Part shown: piece after piece, positions 37,310 through 47,367 of the stretch
Layout: each line of letters opens with the position of its first letter
Numbering within the stretch: position 1 is the stretch's first letter
Assembly: GCF_900105905.1 (NCBI RefSeq)
Contig: NZ_FNSV01000005.1
Coordinates: forward strand, 4,278,001-4,342,000
Length of the DNA stretch: 64,000 nucleotides
Direction of reading: 5' to 3'
Origin: Rhodococcus koreensis
GTDB lineage: Bacteria; Actinomycetota; Actinomycetes; Mycobacteriales; Mycobacteriaceae
Position numbers and translations under genes: made by a program
The notes under the pieces: model-generated
Seen by the model: the letters and a program-made list of their open reading frames with translations, nothing else
Told to the model about the DNA's origin: nothing
Databases searched by the model: none

Positions 37310-37573
37310 GTCTCGTGTCCTCTTCAAATCTACGAGTGAGCGGTGTCACGCTGACACTAGAGGACCTTTGGCTCGTTATCAATACGTACTTTGGTTTTTC
37401 TGAGAACAAAGTGCTGGGTATGTCAGCACCGATCGGCCGCTTCCCGATCTCATCCCCGAGGAGTGATCCGCATCCGCACAGGTAGGAGGAATCTGAGATC
37501 GCGATCGCCGAATCGCACGAAGGAGGATTCGATGAGCTCCCCATGGTCGATCGAGCCGGCAGGCCCGTAGCTC

Positions 37574-38581
37574 GTGCCCGGCGCCCACCAGCAGCCGGAA
37601 CCGGGCGAGACCGGCACCCGGCGCATCGACTGGCAATGGCGGGCCGCGGCGCTGGGCGCCGTCGACGCCGCGCCGGCCGCCGCGGTCACCGCCGCCGTCG
37701 CCGTCCCGTCGGGTGTCGCGCTGGCGGTGGGGGTGCTGCCCGCGGCGATCATGGGACTGCCGCCGACCCGACGGGCGCGGGCTGCACTGATTCTCATCGG
37801 GATCCTGACCGGGCTGCCGATGGTGCTGGGCTCACTCGTCGCCCACACACCCCTGCTGGCGATCGTGGTCGTGTTCACCCTCGCAGTCGGTGCGGCGGCG
37901 CTCGCACGGACCACCGTCGCGAAGCGGCGAAACCTCGGCAGGGTCTTGTCGACGCTGTCGGTGCCGCTGGTCGGAGTCGGGCTCAGCTACGACGACCCGG
38001 CCACAGCAGTCGGACTCGCCGTGCTCATGATCGGCGGTTCGGTGTTCGCGTATGTCGTTTCGCTGCTGCTCCCCGAACATGCTGCCGTCGCGCCCGTTCG
38101 GCCCGGGACCGCGATCACCCTCGGGTACGGCGTCCGACTCGGCGCCGCAGGCGCGACCGCCGCCGCGATCGGGTTCGCCCTCGACCTCGACCACGTCGGC
38201 TGGGCCTGCGCAGCAGCACTTCTCGTGATGCGTCCCGACACCGACGAACAGGTGACCCGCATGGCGGGACGGATCGCGTCGATGCTCATCGGGGGCACGG
38301 CGGCCGTGCTCGTCGTCGGTGCGACTCCCGCCGACTGGGTCTACAGCGCCGCCGTCGTCGCGGTCGTCGCGACCGCCGCGGCAACCCACCGCAGTCGCTG
38401 GTACGTGACCTCCACGTTCACCACGTTCCTCGTGTTCGTCCTGCTGCTGTATTCCGATCCCGAACAGGCCGGATACCGCTTCACCGAACGGCTTTCCGAA
38501 ACCGTGCTCGGCGTCGCCATCGCGTTCCTCTTCGGCATCGCCGTCCCCACCCTGGGGCGTCGGACGCAGTGGTCACACTGA
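37574..38581 (+). CDS. FUSC-like integral membrane protein
   Basis: A 335-residue protein with nine or ten helices arranged as two similar halves. The second half (RPGTAITLGYGVRLGAAGATAAAIGF, then HVGWACAAALLVMRPDTDEQVTRMAGRI) resembles the membrane part of FUSC/aromatic-acid exporter proteins; the RxxxTxxG-type loop is visible. There is no large cytoplasmic domain. GTG start lies 70 bases after AGGAGG-rich sequence; a more upstream start is not supported. Function unknown; the neighbours give no clue. Confidence 0.72.
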   Translation: MPGAHQQPEPGETGTRRIDWQWRAAALGAVDAAPAAAVTAAVAVPSGVALAVGVLPAAIMGLPPTRRARAALILIGILTGLPMVLGSLVAHTPLLAIVVVFTLAVGAAALARTTVAKRRNLGRVLSTLSVPLVGVGLSYDDPATAVGLAVLMIGGSVFAYVVSLLLPEHAAVAPVRPGTAITLGYGVRLGAAGATAAAIGFALDLDHVGWACAAALLVMRPDTDEQVTRMAGRIASMLIGGTAAVLVVGATPADWVYSAAVVAVVATAAATHRSRWYVTSTFTTFLVFVLLLYSDPEQAGYRFTERLSETVLGVAIAFLFGIAVPTLGRRTQWSH

Positions 38582-38599
38582 CCGCGTCCAACCGCCACT

Positions 38600-38650
38600 G
38601 GACGAACGGGACGCTCGTTCGATCTGACGCAACGAGCGTCCCGTTGGTCC
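38600..38650. terminator. Strong hairpin after the FUSC-like gene
   Basis: Twenty-base arms (GGACGAACGGGACGCTCGTT against its complement, 19 of 20 paired) surround an 11-base loop, 18 bases after the stop. No T tract follows. It is a probable terminator; arms this long could also belong to another palindrome family, but no second copy is in the window. Confidence 0.7.
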
Positions 38651-38790
38651 GGAGTGGGCGTGGACGCCGGACGCCCGAGTGGACAAGCCCTGTGATCTGC
38701 GCCATAGTTCTCTCCCGTCGGCACAAGCCGGCACGCCCCTGACACTCGGATCGTCCGGCACGTTCCTGCCGGTGGAGGGATTCATTTCTC

Positions 38791-39870
<1,080 letters not shown>

Positions 39871-39872
39871 CC

Positions 39873-40889
39873 TCAGAGTTCCGCGGGACGGGCGGTCGAG
39901 CCCCTGACCACCAGGTGGGTCGGGAGCACGACCGTCCGTTCCGCCGGTTCCCGCCCGCTCAGCAGGTCCACGACCACCCGGCCCGCCGCCGCTCCCTGCT
40001 CTGCCACCGGTTGCCGGACCGTGGTCAGGTCGGCCAGCTCCGCCGTCGGGTGATCGTCGATGCCGATCACCGACATCCCGGCCGGGACGGGTACCCCCGC
40101 TCGCCGCAGCGTGCGTAGCGCTCCGACGGCGACCTCGTCGGAATGACAGAACACCGCGGTGGGCACGTCGGCTCGGCTGAGCAGCAGTTCCATGCCCCGC
40201 TCGCCGCCCTCGACGCCCCAGGGCACGGTCGCGATGCAGTCGTCGTCGAGTCCGGCGTCGGCGAGTGCACCGTGGAAACCCGCGACCCGGGCGATGTCGC
40301 CCGCCCAGGACTGCCCTTCCGGGTCGACGGTGCGGATCATGCCGATCCGCGTGTGCCCGATCCTGATCAGATGGCCGACGGCCTGACGCGCGGCCAGTTC
40401 GTCGTCGATCCGGACGGACGGGAAGTCGCCGGCGTGCGCGCCGATGACCACCACGGTCACGTCCATCTCCTCGAGCCGTGCCCGCTCCGGCCCGGTCAGC
40501 GGAAACGCCACGGCGATGACCGCATCGACCTTGCGGCGCAACGGAAGTCGTTCGAAGAACGATTCACGCTGGGACGACTCCTCGAGGCAGTACAGCATCA
40601 CGTCCAGGTCGGCGGCACGGAGTTCGTGCTCGATGCCGGCGAGGACCCGTGAGTAGAACCAGGCGTCGATCCACGGCACGACGACGGCCACCCGGCCCGT
40701 CGCGCCGCCCGACAGCTTCGACGCCTCGGGCGAGATGACGTACGCCAACTCGTCGGCGACCCGCTGAATCCGCAGTCGCGTCGCGTCGGACACCCCCTTC
40801 TCGCCGCGCAGCGCACGGGAGACGGTGGCGATCGAGACGCCGGTGCGGCGCGCGACGTCGGCCATGTTCACGGACTGCTTGGGGATCAC
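39873..40889 (-). CDS. LacI-family repressor of the alpha-glucoside system
   Basis: A 338-residue LacI/GalR regulator. The helix-turn-helix MADVARRTGVSIATVSRALRG spans residues 9-29, with the hinge RVADELAYVISPEA; a periplasmic-binding-protein-like sensor follows. Residue order in VVVIGAHAGDFPSVRIDD is typical. It lies between the ATPase gene (convergent, two bases apart) and the divergent glucosidase operon. The GTG start gives a short N-terminal leader; no strong ribosome site is seen. Two palindromes in the divergent promoter region are its likely targets. The effector is probably a glucoside or its phosphate, by inference. Confidence 0.9.
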   Translation of the reverse strand: MIPKQSVNMADVARRTGVSIATVSRALRGEKGVSDATRLRIQRVADELAYVISPEASKLSGGATGRVAVVVPWIDAWFYSRVLAGIEHELRAADLDVMLYCLEESSQRESFFERLPLRRKVDAVIAVAFPLTGPERARLEEMDVTVVVIGAHAGDFPSVRIDDELAARQAVGHLIRIGHTRIGMIRTVDPEGQSWAGDIARVAGFHGALADAGLDDDCIATVPWGVEGGERGMELLLSRADVPTAVFCHSDEVAVGALRTLRRAGVPVPAGMSVIGIDDHPTAELADLTTVRQPVAEQGAAAGRVVVDLLSGREPAERTVVLPTHLVVRGSTARPAEL

Positions 40890-40910
40890 GTTCCCACAGT
40901 AAGCGAGCAA

Positions 40911-40924
40911 CGCAAATATTTGCG
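40911..40924. promoter_or_regulatory. LacI operator candidate O2
   Basis: CGCAAATATTTGCG is a perfect 14-base palindrome, 22 bases upstream of the lacI start. Its GCAAA/TTTGC half-sites match those of the second operator, which supports autoregulation. Confidence 0.75.
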
Positions 40925-41016
40925 CAAATTCCTCACGGAACGCAAGCCGCTGTAGTGCGGAAAAGAAATCACCCTGTTCGAGTTGACAGCAACCTGTGAT
41001 GTGCCTCACGCTCATT

Positions 41017-41032
41017 ACGCAAACGTTTACGC
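41017..41032. promoter_or_regulatory. LacI operator candidate O1
   Basis: ACGCAAACGTTTACGC has the central CG and CGCAAACGTTT(A/G)CG symmetry of LacI/GalR-family operators (six of eight pairs match). It lies 40 bases before the glucosidase ATG. A TTGACA at 40983 is a possible -35 element. Confidence 0.8.
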
Positions 41033-41072
41033 ATCACATTCGCCCATCCCATCCCCGCACCGAGGAGATTCG

Positions 41073-42755
41073 ATGACCCAGTCCGTGGAGTCGACCGCAA
41101 CCACCGTCGCGAGCCGGCACCCCGAAGCCTGGTGGAAGACGGCCGTCGTCTACCAGGTCTACATCCGCAGCTTCGCCGACGGGAACGGCGACGGCATCGG
41201 CGACCTCACCGGGTTGCGTTCCAAGCTGCCCTACCTCGCCGACCTCGGCGTCGACGCCGTGTGGATCAACCCCTGGTACCCGTCGCCGATGGCGGATGCC
41301 GGCTACGACGTCGCCGACTTCCGCGACATCGAGCCGTCGTACGGCACGCTCGCGGAGGGTGAGGCGTTCATCGCCGAGGCCCACGAGCTGGGGATCCGCG
41401 TGATCCTCGACATCGTGCCCAACCACACCTCCAGCGAGCACCGCTGGTTCGGGGCCGCGCTCCGCGACGAGCCCGGGGCACGCGAGCGCTACATCTTCCG
41501 GCCCGGCCGCGGCCCGGCGGGCGACGAGCCGCCCAACGACTGGCAGAGCGCATTCGGCGGTCCCGCGTGGAGCCGTCTCGACACCGGCGAGTGGTACCTG
41601 CACCTGTTCGCTCCCGCACAGCCCGACCTCAACTGGGAGCACCCCGAGGTCCGTGCGGAGTTCGAGGACATCCTGCGGTTCTGGTTCGACAAGGGCGTCG
41701 ACGGCTTCCGGATCGACGTCGCCCACGGCCTGGCCAAGGATCCCGCACTGCCCGATGCCGGTGAGCGCCTTCCCGGTTCGCAGCACACCGATCCGCACCC
41801 CGCCTGGGACCAGGATGCCGTCCACGAGGTGTACCGGGGCTGGCGGACCGTCGCCAACGCCTACAACGACCGCGTCTTCGTCGCCGAGGCCTGGGTTCCC
41901 GGCAACGACCGGCTGGCCCGGTACCTGCGCCCCGACGAACTCCACACCGCGTTCCAGTTCGACTTCCTGCGCGCCCCGTGGCGCTCGGACAGCATTCGCG
42001 CCGTGATCGACGACGCGCTCGAGCAGGCTGCCACCGTCGGCGCACCCGCCACCTGGGTGCTCTCCAACCACGACGTGCCCCGCACCGTCACCCGCTACTC
42101 CCGCTCGCAGCCCGACCACCTCGTCGAAACCGATTGGGAGCGCGCCCGCTGGGCGCTCGAGGAGCCGAACCACGACCTGGGCAGGCGCCGTGCCCGCGCC
42201 GCCGCGCTGCTGCAGCTGGCATTGCCCGGCACCGCGTACATCTACCAGGGCGAGGAACTCGGACTGGAAGAGGTCGAGGACCTTCCCGACGACGTCCGTC
42301 AGGATCCGACGTGGTTCCAGACCGGCTTCACCGACTGCGGCCGCGACGGCTGCCGGGTGCCGATCCCGTGGTCGAACGACGCAGTGCCGTACGGCTTCTC
42401 CCCGTTCGACGCGGAAGAGGACACCTGGCTTCCGCAGCCCGGGCACTGGGCCCCGCACACCGCGGAAGCGCAGGCGGGCCACCCCGAGTCGTTCCTCACG
42501 CTGTACCGCCGGGCGCTGGAACTGCGGCCCGAGTTCTTCGACACCCCGCATCCCGTCGAGTGGCTCGACACTCCCCCGGGCGTTCTCGCGTTCGCCCGCG
42601 GCGCAGTGCAGTGCTGGGTGAACACCGGCACCGAACCGGCCGCACTTCCCGAAGGCTCGACCGTGGTGCTCGGTTCGATCGCCGGCATCACCGGCGGACT
42701 CCCGTCCGACGCCGCGGTGTGGCTGTCGGAACCGGGCTCGGGTGAATCACGATGA
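41073..42755 (+). CDS. aglA: GH13 alpha-glucosidase
   Basis: A 560-residue oligo-1,6-glucosidase/alpha-glucosidase of GH13. Catalytic nucleophile Asp215 (GFRIDVAHG), acid/base Glu272 (FVAEAWV) and transition-state Asp334 (LSNHDVPR) are present, with the GYDVADF and DIVPNHTS loops of the family. It lacks a signal peptide, so it acts on sugars already imported, releasing glucose. It is the first gene of the operon, with GAGGAG before the ATG, and its stop overlaps the binding-protein start in ATGA. Confidence 0.94.
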   Translation: MTQSVESTATTVASRHPEAWWKTAVVYQVYIRSFADGNGDGIGDLTGLRSKLPYLADLGVDAVWINPWYPSPMADAGYDVADFRDIEPSYGTLAEGEAFIAEAHELGIRVILDIVPNHTSSEHRWFGAALRDEPGARERYIFRPGRGPAGDEPPNDWQSAFGGPAWSRLDTGEWYLHLFAPAQPDLNWEHPEVRAEFEDILRFWFDKGVDGFRIDVAHGLAKDPALPDAGERLPGSQHTDPHPAWDQDAVHEVYRGWRTVANAYNDRVFVAEAWVPGNDRLARYLRPDELHTAFQFDFLRAPWRSDSIRAVIDDALEQAATVGAPATWVLSNHDVPRTVTRYSRSQPDHLVETDWERARWALEEPNHDLGRRRARAAALLQLALPGTAYIYQGEELGLEEVEDLPDDVRQDPTWFQTGFTDCGRDGCRVPIPWSNDAVPYGFSPFDAEEDTWLPQPGHWAPHTAEAQAGHPESFLTLYRRALELRPEFFDTPHPVEWLDTPPGVLAFARGAVQCWVNTGTEPAALPEGSTVVLGSIAGITGGLPSDAAVWLSEPGSGESR

Positions 42756-44017
42756 AGCGCGTCGCCGCCGCCGCGGTGGCCGTCGGGGTCCTGTTCGCGG
42801 CGACGTCCTGCGCCGATCAGGGCATCGAGGCCGCCGCGCAGGCGGAAAAGCAGAACCTGGACGGCCGCGGACCCATCACCTACGTGCAGGGTAAGGACAA
42901 CTCCAACGTCGTCCGGCCGCTGATCGACGAGTGGAACGCCACCCATCCCGGTGAGGAGGTGACGTTCAAGGAGCAGTCCGACCAGGCCGACCAGCAGCAC
43001 GAGGACCTGGTGCAGCATTTCCAGTCCCGCGATCCCGGCTACGACGTCGCCGTCGTCGACGTCGTGTGGACCGCCGAATTCGCGGCCCGCGGATGGCTGC
43101 AACCGCTCGAGGGCCCGATGGCGATCGACACGTCCGGCCTGCTCCCCGCCACCGTCGCGGGGGCCACATACGGGGGCGTCCTGTACGCGGCGCCGCAGAC
43201 CAGCGACGGCGCCCTGCTCTACTACCGCACCGACCTGCTCGATCACCCGCCCGCCACCTGGGATGAGCTGATCGGCGCGTGCGGGACGGCGCGGCAGGCC
43301 GGAATCGGCTGCTACGCAGGCCAGTACGCCAAGTACGAGGGCCTGACCGTCAACGCGTCCGAGGCCATCAACACGGCGGGCGGGTCGATCCTCGGACCGG
43401 ACGGCGTGACCCCGACGATGACCACCCCGGAAGCCAAGGCGGGCCTGCAGTCCCTGGTCGACGCGTACCGTTCGGGTGCGATTCCCCGCGAGTCCGTCAC
43501 GTTCCAGGAAGAGCAGGCACGGCAGGCGTTCCAGAGCGGCGACCTGCTGTTCATGCGCAACTGGCCGTACGCGTACAGCCTGATGAACGGTCAGGGCAGT
43601 TCCGCGGTGTCCGGCAAGTTCGCGGTGGCGCCGCTGCCGGGGAAGAACGGGCCCGGTCACTCGACACTCGGCGGGCACAGCGCCGCGATCAACGTGTACT
43701 CGGAGCACAAGGCCACCGCATCCGACTTCCTGAAGTTCTTCCTGGAGAAGAAGTCGCAGGCGTTCTTCCTGTCGCAGGGGTCGCTCGCGCCCGTCCGCGC
43801 CGACGTCTACGACGACCCGGAACTGATCGAGCAGTACCCGTACATCCCCACGCTGAAGACGTCGATCGAGAACGCCGTGACCCGGCCGGTGACCCCGTTC
43901 TATCCCGCGGTCACCCGGGCCGTGCAGAACAACGCGTACGCCGCGATCAAGGGCGAGAAGACGGTGGACCAGGCCGCCGCCGACATCCAGTCCGCGATCG
44001 CCGCGGCCGGGTCCTAG
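42752..44017 (+). CDS. Sugar-binding lipoprotein of the ABC importer
   Basis: A 421-residue extracellular solute-binding protein (family 1). The signal peptide ends in the lipobox ATSC (Cys20), giving an anchored receptor. The mature protein has the two-domain CUT1 pattern, with the LLYYRTDLLD and PPATWDELIGAC segments and a WPYAY stretch near the hinge. Order and length are close to the trehalose receptor LpqY and maltose-type receptors. Being co-operonic with an alpha-glucosidase suggests trehalose, maltose or sucrose-like substrates. ATGA overlap with the upstream gene. Confidence 0.92.
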   Translation: MKRVAAAAVAVGVLFAATSCADQGIEAAAQAEKQNLDGRGPITYVQGKDNSNVVRPLIDEWNATHPGEEVTFKEQSDQADQQHEDLVQHFQSRDPGYDVAVVDVVWTAEFAARGWLQPLEGPMAIDTSGLLPATVAGATYGGVLYAAPQTSDGALLYYRTDLLDHPPATWDELIGACGTARQAGIGCYAGQYAKYEGLTVNASEAINTAGGSILGPDGVTPTMTTPEAKAGLQSLVDAYRSGAIPRESVTFQEEQARQAFQSGDLLFMRNWPYAYSLMNGQGSSAVSGKFAVAPLPGKNGPGHSTLGGHSAAINVYSEHKATASDFLKFFLEKKSQAFFLSQGSLAPVRADVYDDPELIEQYPYIPTLKTSIENAVTRPVTPFYPAVTRAVQNNAYAAIKGEKTVDQAAADIQSAIAAAGS

Positions 44018-44030
44018 AGGAGACAAGCCG

Positions 44031-45056
44031 ATGACCGTTCACGAACTCTCGGAACCGACGACCGAGGTCGTCCCGCAACCGGATTCGTCCGAAACGCCGC
44101 CACGGCCCCGGAAGGGACGCAGCAGGGCAGCAATGCTCCTGGTTCTGCCGACCATGATCCTGCTCGGCATCGTCGTCCTGTACCCGGTGATCAGTGCGAT
44201 GGTGATGTCGCTGTTCAAGGACCCGACCATCGACCCCGCCACCGGCAAATTCGTCGACCAGGGCTTCGCGGGACTGTCGAACTACACGCACTGGCTGTTC
44301 CAGCGGTGCACCGACACGACCGGAGCGTCGGTGTCCTGCCCCGGCGGCACACTGGGATCACTGTTCTGGCAGTCGATGTGGGTCACCGTGTTCTTCACCG
44401 TGGTCACCGTCACCATCGAGGTCGCGCTGGGACTCTGGTTCGCCACCATCATGAACCGGGCGTTCCGCGGCCGGGCACTGCTGCGGACCAGCATCCTCGT
44501 CGCGTGGGCCATCCCGACCGCCGTCACCGCGAAACTGTGGTACTTCGTCTTCGCCTACGACGGCATCGCCAACAAATTGCTCGGCACGGACATTCTGTGG
44601 ACGGGTGACACGTGGCCCGCCCGGTTCGCCGTCGTGATCGCCGACGCCTGGAAGACCACTCCGTTCGTGGCGTTGCTGATCCTCGCCGGACTGCAGATGG
44701 TGCCCGCCGAGGTGTACGAGGCGGCGCGGATGGACGGCGCCGGCGCGTGGCAGCGGTTCCGTTCGATCACGTTGCCCCTCATCAAGCCGGCCATTCTGGT
44801 GGCGGTCCTCTTCCGCGTCCTCGACGTCCTGCGGATCTACGACCTCCCGGCGATCCTCACCGGCGGTGGCGGCGGCGACGGCACCGCCACCACCACACTG
44901 TCGATCCTCGTGATCGACCAGATGCGCCAGGGATTCAACAGCGCGTCCGCCCTCTCCACGATCACGTTCCTGTTCATCTTCGCCGTCGCCTACGTCCTCG
45001 TGAAGGTGATGGGCGTCAACGTGATCGACACCCAAGAGCAGCAGCGAAAGGCCTGA
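44031..45056 (+). CDS. Sugar ABC permease 1 (SugA-like)
   Basis: A 341-residue CUT1 inner-membrane permease with six helices after a 35-residue Pro-rich cytoplasmic leader. The EAA loop that contacts the ATPase reads EVYEAARMDGAGAWQRFRSITLPLIKP, near residue 226. A hydrophilic loop with two cysteines (QRCTDTTGASVSCPGG) lies between helices 1 and 2, probably outside the membrane. GAGGAGACAAGCC before the ATG. Follows the binding protein by 13 bases. Confidence 0.93.
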   Translation: MTVHELSEPTTEVVPQPDSSETPPRPRKGRSRAAMLLVLPTMILLGIVVLYPVISAMVMSLFKDPTIDPATGKFVDQGFAGLSNYTHWLFQRCTDTTGASVSCPGGTLGSLFWQSMWVTVFFTVVTVTIEVALGLWFATIMNRAFRGRALLRTSILVAWAIPTAVTAKLWYFVFAYDGIANKLLGTDILWTGDTWPARFAVVIADAWKTTPFVALLILAGLQMVPAEVYEAARMDGAGAWQRFRSITLPLIKPAILVAVLFRVLDVLRIYDLPAILTGGGGGDGTATTTLSILVIDQMRQGFNSASALSTITFLFIFAVAYVLVKVMGVNVIDTQEQQRKA

Positions 45057-45059
45057 CCC

Positions 45060-45947
45060 ATGTCCACAGCAGTCGTCACGCCGGGAATTCCCCGGCCCAC
45101 GGTGGCGCGCAGGCGCCGGGGACCGTCGCTCGCGTCGATCCGCACTTACGCGGGCCTCGCGGTGATCGTCGTCTGGGGTCTGGCCCCCGTCTACTGGATG
45201 GTGGTCACCGCCTTCCGGGACTCCGACTACACGTTCGACACCACCCCGTGGCCCACCCACGTCACGTTGGACAACTTCGCGAACGTGTTCTCCACGGACG
45301 CCGGTAACCACTTCGCCCGGGCGCTCGTCAACAGCACGATCATCGGCGCCGTCACCACCGCGATCGGACTGATCGTGGGGGTCGGCACCGCGTACGCACT
45401 GGCGCGGTTGCAGTTCCGGGGCAAACACGCGGTCCTCGGGATCATCCTGGCCGCGTCGATGTTCCCGGGTGTCGCCGTCCTGACACCGCTGTTCCAGCTG
45501 TTCACGTCGATGGGCTGGTTCGGCACGTATCAGGCGCTGATCATCCCGAACATCTCGTTCGTGCTGCCCCTCACCATCTACACCCTCACCGCATTCTTCA
45601 AGGAACTGCCGTGGGAACTCGAGGAGGCGGCCCGGATCGACGGGGCCAGCAGGCGGCAGGCGTTCCGAATGGTGCTGCTGCCCTTGGCCGCACCGGGACT
45701 GTTCACCACCGCGATCCTCGCCTTCATCGCGTCGTGGAACGAATACCTGATCTCGAGCCAGCTGTCCAACGACATCACCCAGCCGGCCACCGTCGCCATC
45801 GCACAATTCGCGGGAAGCAAACCGCACGAGGAGCCGTTCACGTCCGTGATGGCCGCGGGAACGATCGTGACCATCCCGCTCGTCATCATCGTGCTGCTCC
45901 TGCAGCGCCGCATCGTGTCGGGCCTCACCGCGGGCGGCGTCAAGTAG
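45060..45947 (+). CDS. Sugar ABC permease 2 (SugB-like)
   Basis: A 295-residue partner permease with six helices. Its EAA loop is ELEEAARIDGASRRQAFRMVLLPLAAPG. It starts three bases after the stop of the first permease and ends the operon; a family 1 palindrome begins five bases after its stop. With the two preceding genes and the separate ATPase it makes a complete CUT1 importer. Confidence 0.94.
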   Translation: MSTAVVTPGIPRPTVARRRRGPSLASIRTYAGLAVIVVWGLAPVYWMVVTAFRDSDYTFDTTPWPTHVTLDNFANVFSTDAGNHFARALVNSTIIGAVTTAIGLIVGVGTAYALARLQFRGKHAVLGIILAASMFPGVAVLTPLFQLFTSMGWFGTYQALIIPNISFVLPLTIYTLTAFFKELPWELEEAARIDGASRRQAFRMVLLPLAAPGLFTTAILAFIASWNEYLISSQLSNDITQPATVAIAQFAGSKPHEEPFTSVMAAGTIVTIPLVIIVLLLQRRIVSGLTAGGVK

Positions 45948-45951
45948 AGCA

Positions 45952-45997
45952 CCCGTGAGTACTTGTTAACCGCCCGACGTTAACAAGTACTCACGGG
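45952..45997. repeat. Palindromic repeat, family 1, copy 3
   Basis: Perfect 19-base arms (CCCGTGAGTACTTGTTAAC and complement) around the loop CGCCCGAC. It is the exact inverted copy of the element at 47237, so the two bracket the LtrA gene like long terminal inverted repeats. It follows the permease stop by five bases. Confidence 0.95.
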
Positions 45998-46037
45998 GGG
46001 TTTTGCCGGGCCGCCCTCCGGTGGCAGCATTCTTCCC

Positions 46038-47243
46038 GTGACCTTTGCCCATCGTCTGCGTCCCCGTCTCGTCGAAGAGCGAGCGTCGGTGTCGCCGCTC
46101 GAGCTGTTCTTCGACCTCGTCTTCGTCTTCGCGCTCACCCGTGTCACCGACCTGATGGCCGAGGACCCCACCGGCGTCAATCTGCTGCGCGGCGCCCTCG
46201 TGATGGCCGTGCTGTGGTGGAGCTGGGTGGGGTACGCCTGGCTCTGCAACCTCGTGCGCGCCGACGAGGGCATCGTCCGGGTCGTGATGTTCGGTGCGAT
46301 GGGCGCCATGTTCGTCACCGCGTTGACGATCCCCGAGGCCTTCGACGACCTCGCGGGCGGACTCGACGGACCCGTCATCTTCGCCCTCGGCTACTTCGTC
46401 GTCCGGCTCCTGCACCTGGTGATGTTCTGGGTGGTCAGCCGCGAGGACCCGCAACTGCGCGGCCAGGTGCTCCGCTTCGCGCCCAGCATGCTGACCGGCA
46501 CCGTGTTCCTGCTCGTCGCGTCGCAGCTCACCGGTACCGCGCAGACCGTCATGTGGATCCTGGCCCTCGCCGGCGACTACCTCGGGACACTGGTCGGCGG
46601 GACCGACTGGCGGTTGCGGTCGGTCAGCCACTTCGCGGAGCGGCACGGGCTCATCATCATCGTCGCGCTGGGCGAGTCGATCGTGTCGATCGGCATCGGC
46701 GTCGCGAGCCTGCCGATCTCGTGGGCGATCATCGTCGCGTCCCTGCTGGGGCTCGCGGTGTCGGGACTGCTGTGGTGGTCGTACTTCGACGTCACGTCCC
46801 TGGCGGTGGAGCACGCGTTCGAGGAGGCGAGCGGTGCGCGTCAGATCAAGATCGCCCGCAACTGCTACAGCTTCATCCACCTGCCGATGGTGATCGGGAT
46901 CGTGATGCTGTCGCTGGGTCTGAAGAAGATCCTGTCGTACGTCGGCGACGGCAACCATCACCGGCTGGTGGATCCGCTGTACGGCTGGCCGCTGGTGGCA
47001 CTGTTCGGTGGCGCGGCTCTGTACCTCCTCGCGCTGGTCGCCTTCAAGGCGTACGCGACGAGGTCGGTAACCGTGCCGCGCGTCGTGACGGCGGTCGTGC
47101 TGATCGCGCTGCTCCCCGTCGTCTGGCATATCCCCGCCCTCGCCACCCTCGGCGTGCTGACCGCAGTCCTGCTCGCGATGATCGGATACGAGATGGTTCG
47201 CTACGACCAGCCCCGGGACGAGATCAGGCACGGCCACCCGTGA
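46038..47243 (+). CDS. LtrA-family membrane protein (low temperature requirement A)
   Basis: A 401-residue protein with about ten helices and the LtrA signature VSPLELFFDLVFVFALTRV near the N-terminus, then HFAERHGLIIIVALGESIVSIG in the middle. The family was named from Listeria and its biochemical role is unknown. The stop codon TGA is the first TGA of the family 1 palindrome that begins at 47237, and the opposite copy of that palindrome lies 40 bases upstream of the start. GTG is the start. Confidence 0.9.
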   Translation: MTFAHRLRPRLVEERASVSPLELFFDLVFVFALTRVTDLMAEDPTGVNLLRGALVMAVLWWSWVGYAWLCNLVRADEGIVRVVMFGAMGAMFVTALTIPEAFDDLAGGLDGPVIFALGYFVVRLLHLVMFWVVSREDPQLRGQVLRFAPSMLTGTVFLLVASQLTGTAQTVMWILALAGDYLGTLVGGTDWRLRSVSHFAERHGLIIIVALGESIVSIGIGVASLPISWAIIVASLLGLAVSGLLWWSYFDVTSLAVEHAFEEASGARQIKIARNCYSFIHLPMVIGIVMLSLGLKKILSYVGDGNHHRLVDPLYGWPLVALFGGAALYLLALVAFKAYATRSVTVPRVVTAVVLIALLPVVWHIPALATLGVLTAVLLAMIGYEMVRYDQPRDEIRHGHP

Positions 47244-47282
47244 GTACTTGTTAACGTCGGGCGGTTAACAAGTACTCACGGG
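47237..47282. repeat. Palindromic repeat, family 1, copy 4
   Basis: Perfect 19-base arms with loop GTCGGGCG, the reverse complement of copy 3. It supplies the ltrA stop codon, and is followed by the small hairpin GCCC-GAA-GGGC. Confidence 0.95.
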
Positions 47283-47367
47283 CCCGAAGGGCATACCCGT
47301 CCTGCACGGCGGCGGTACCGAATCACCTCTGAGGCTCGAGACGATCGAGCCGGAGGGATTGATCACG

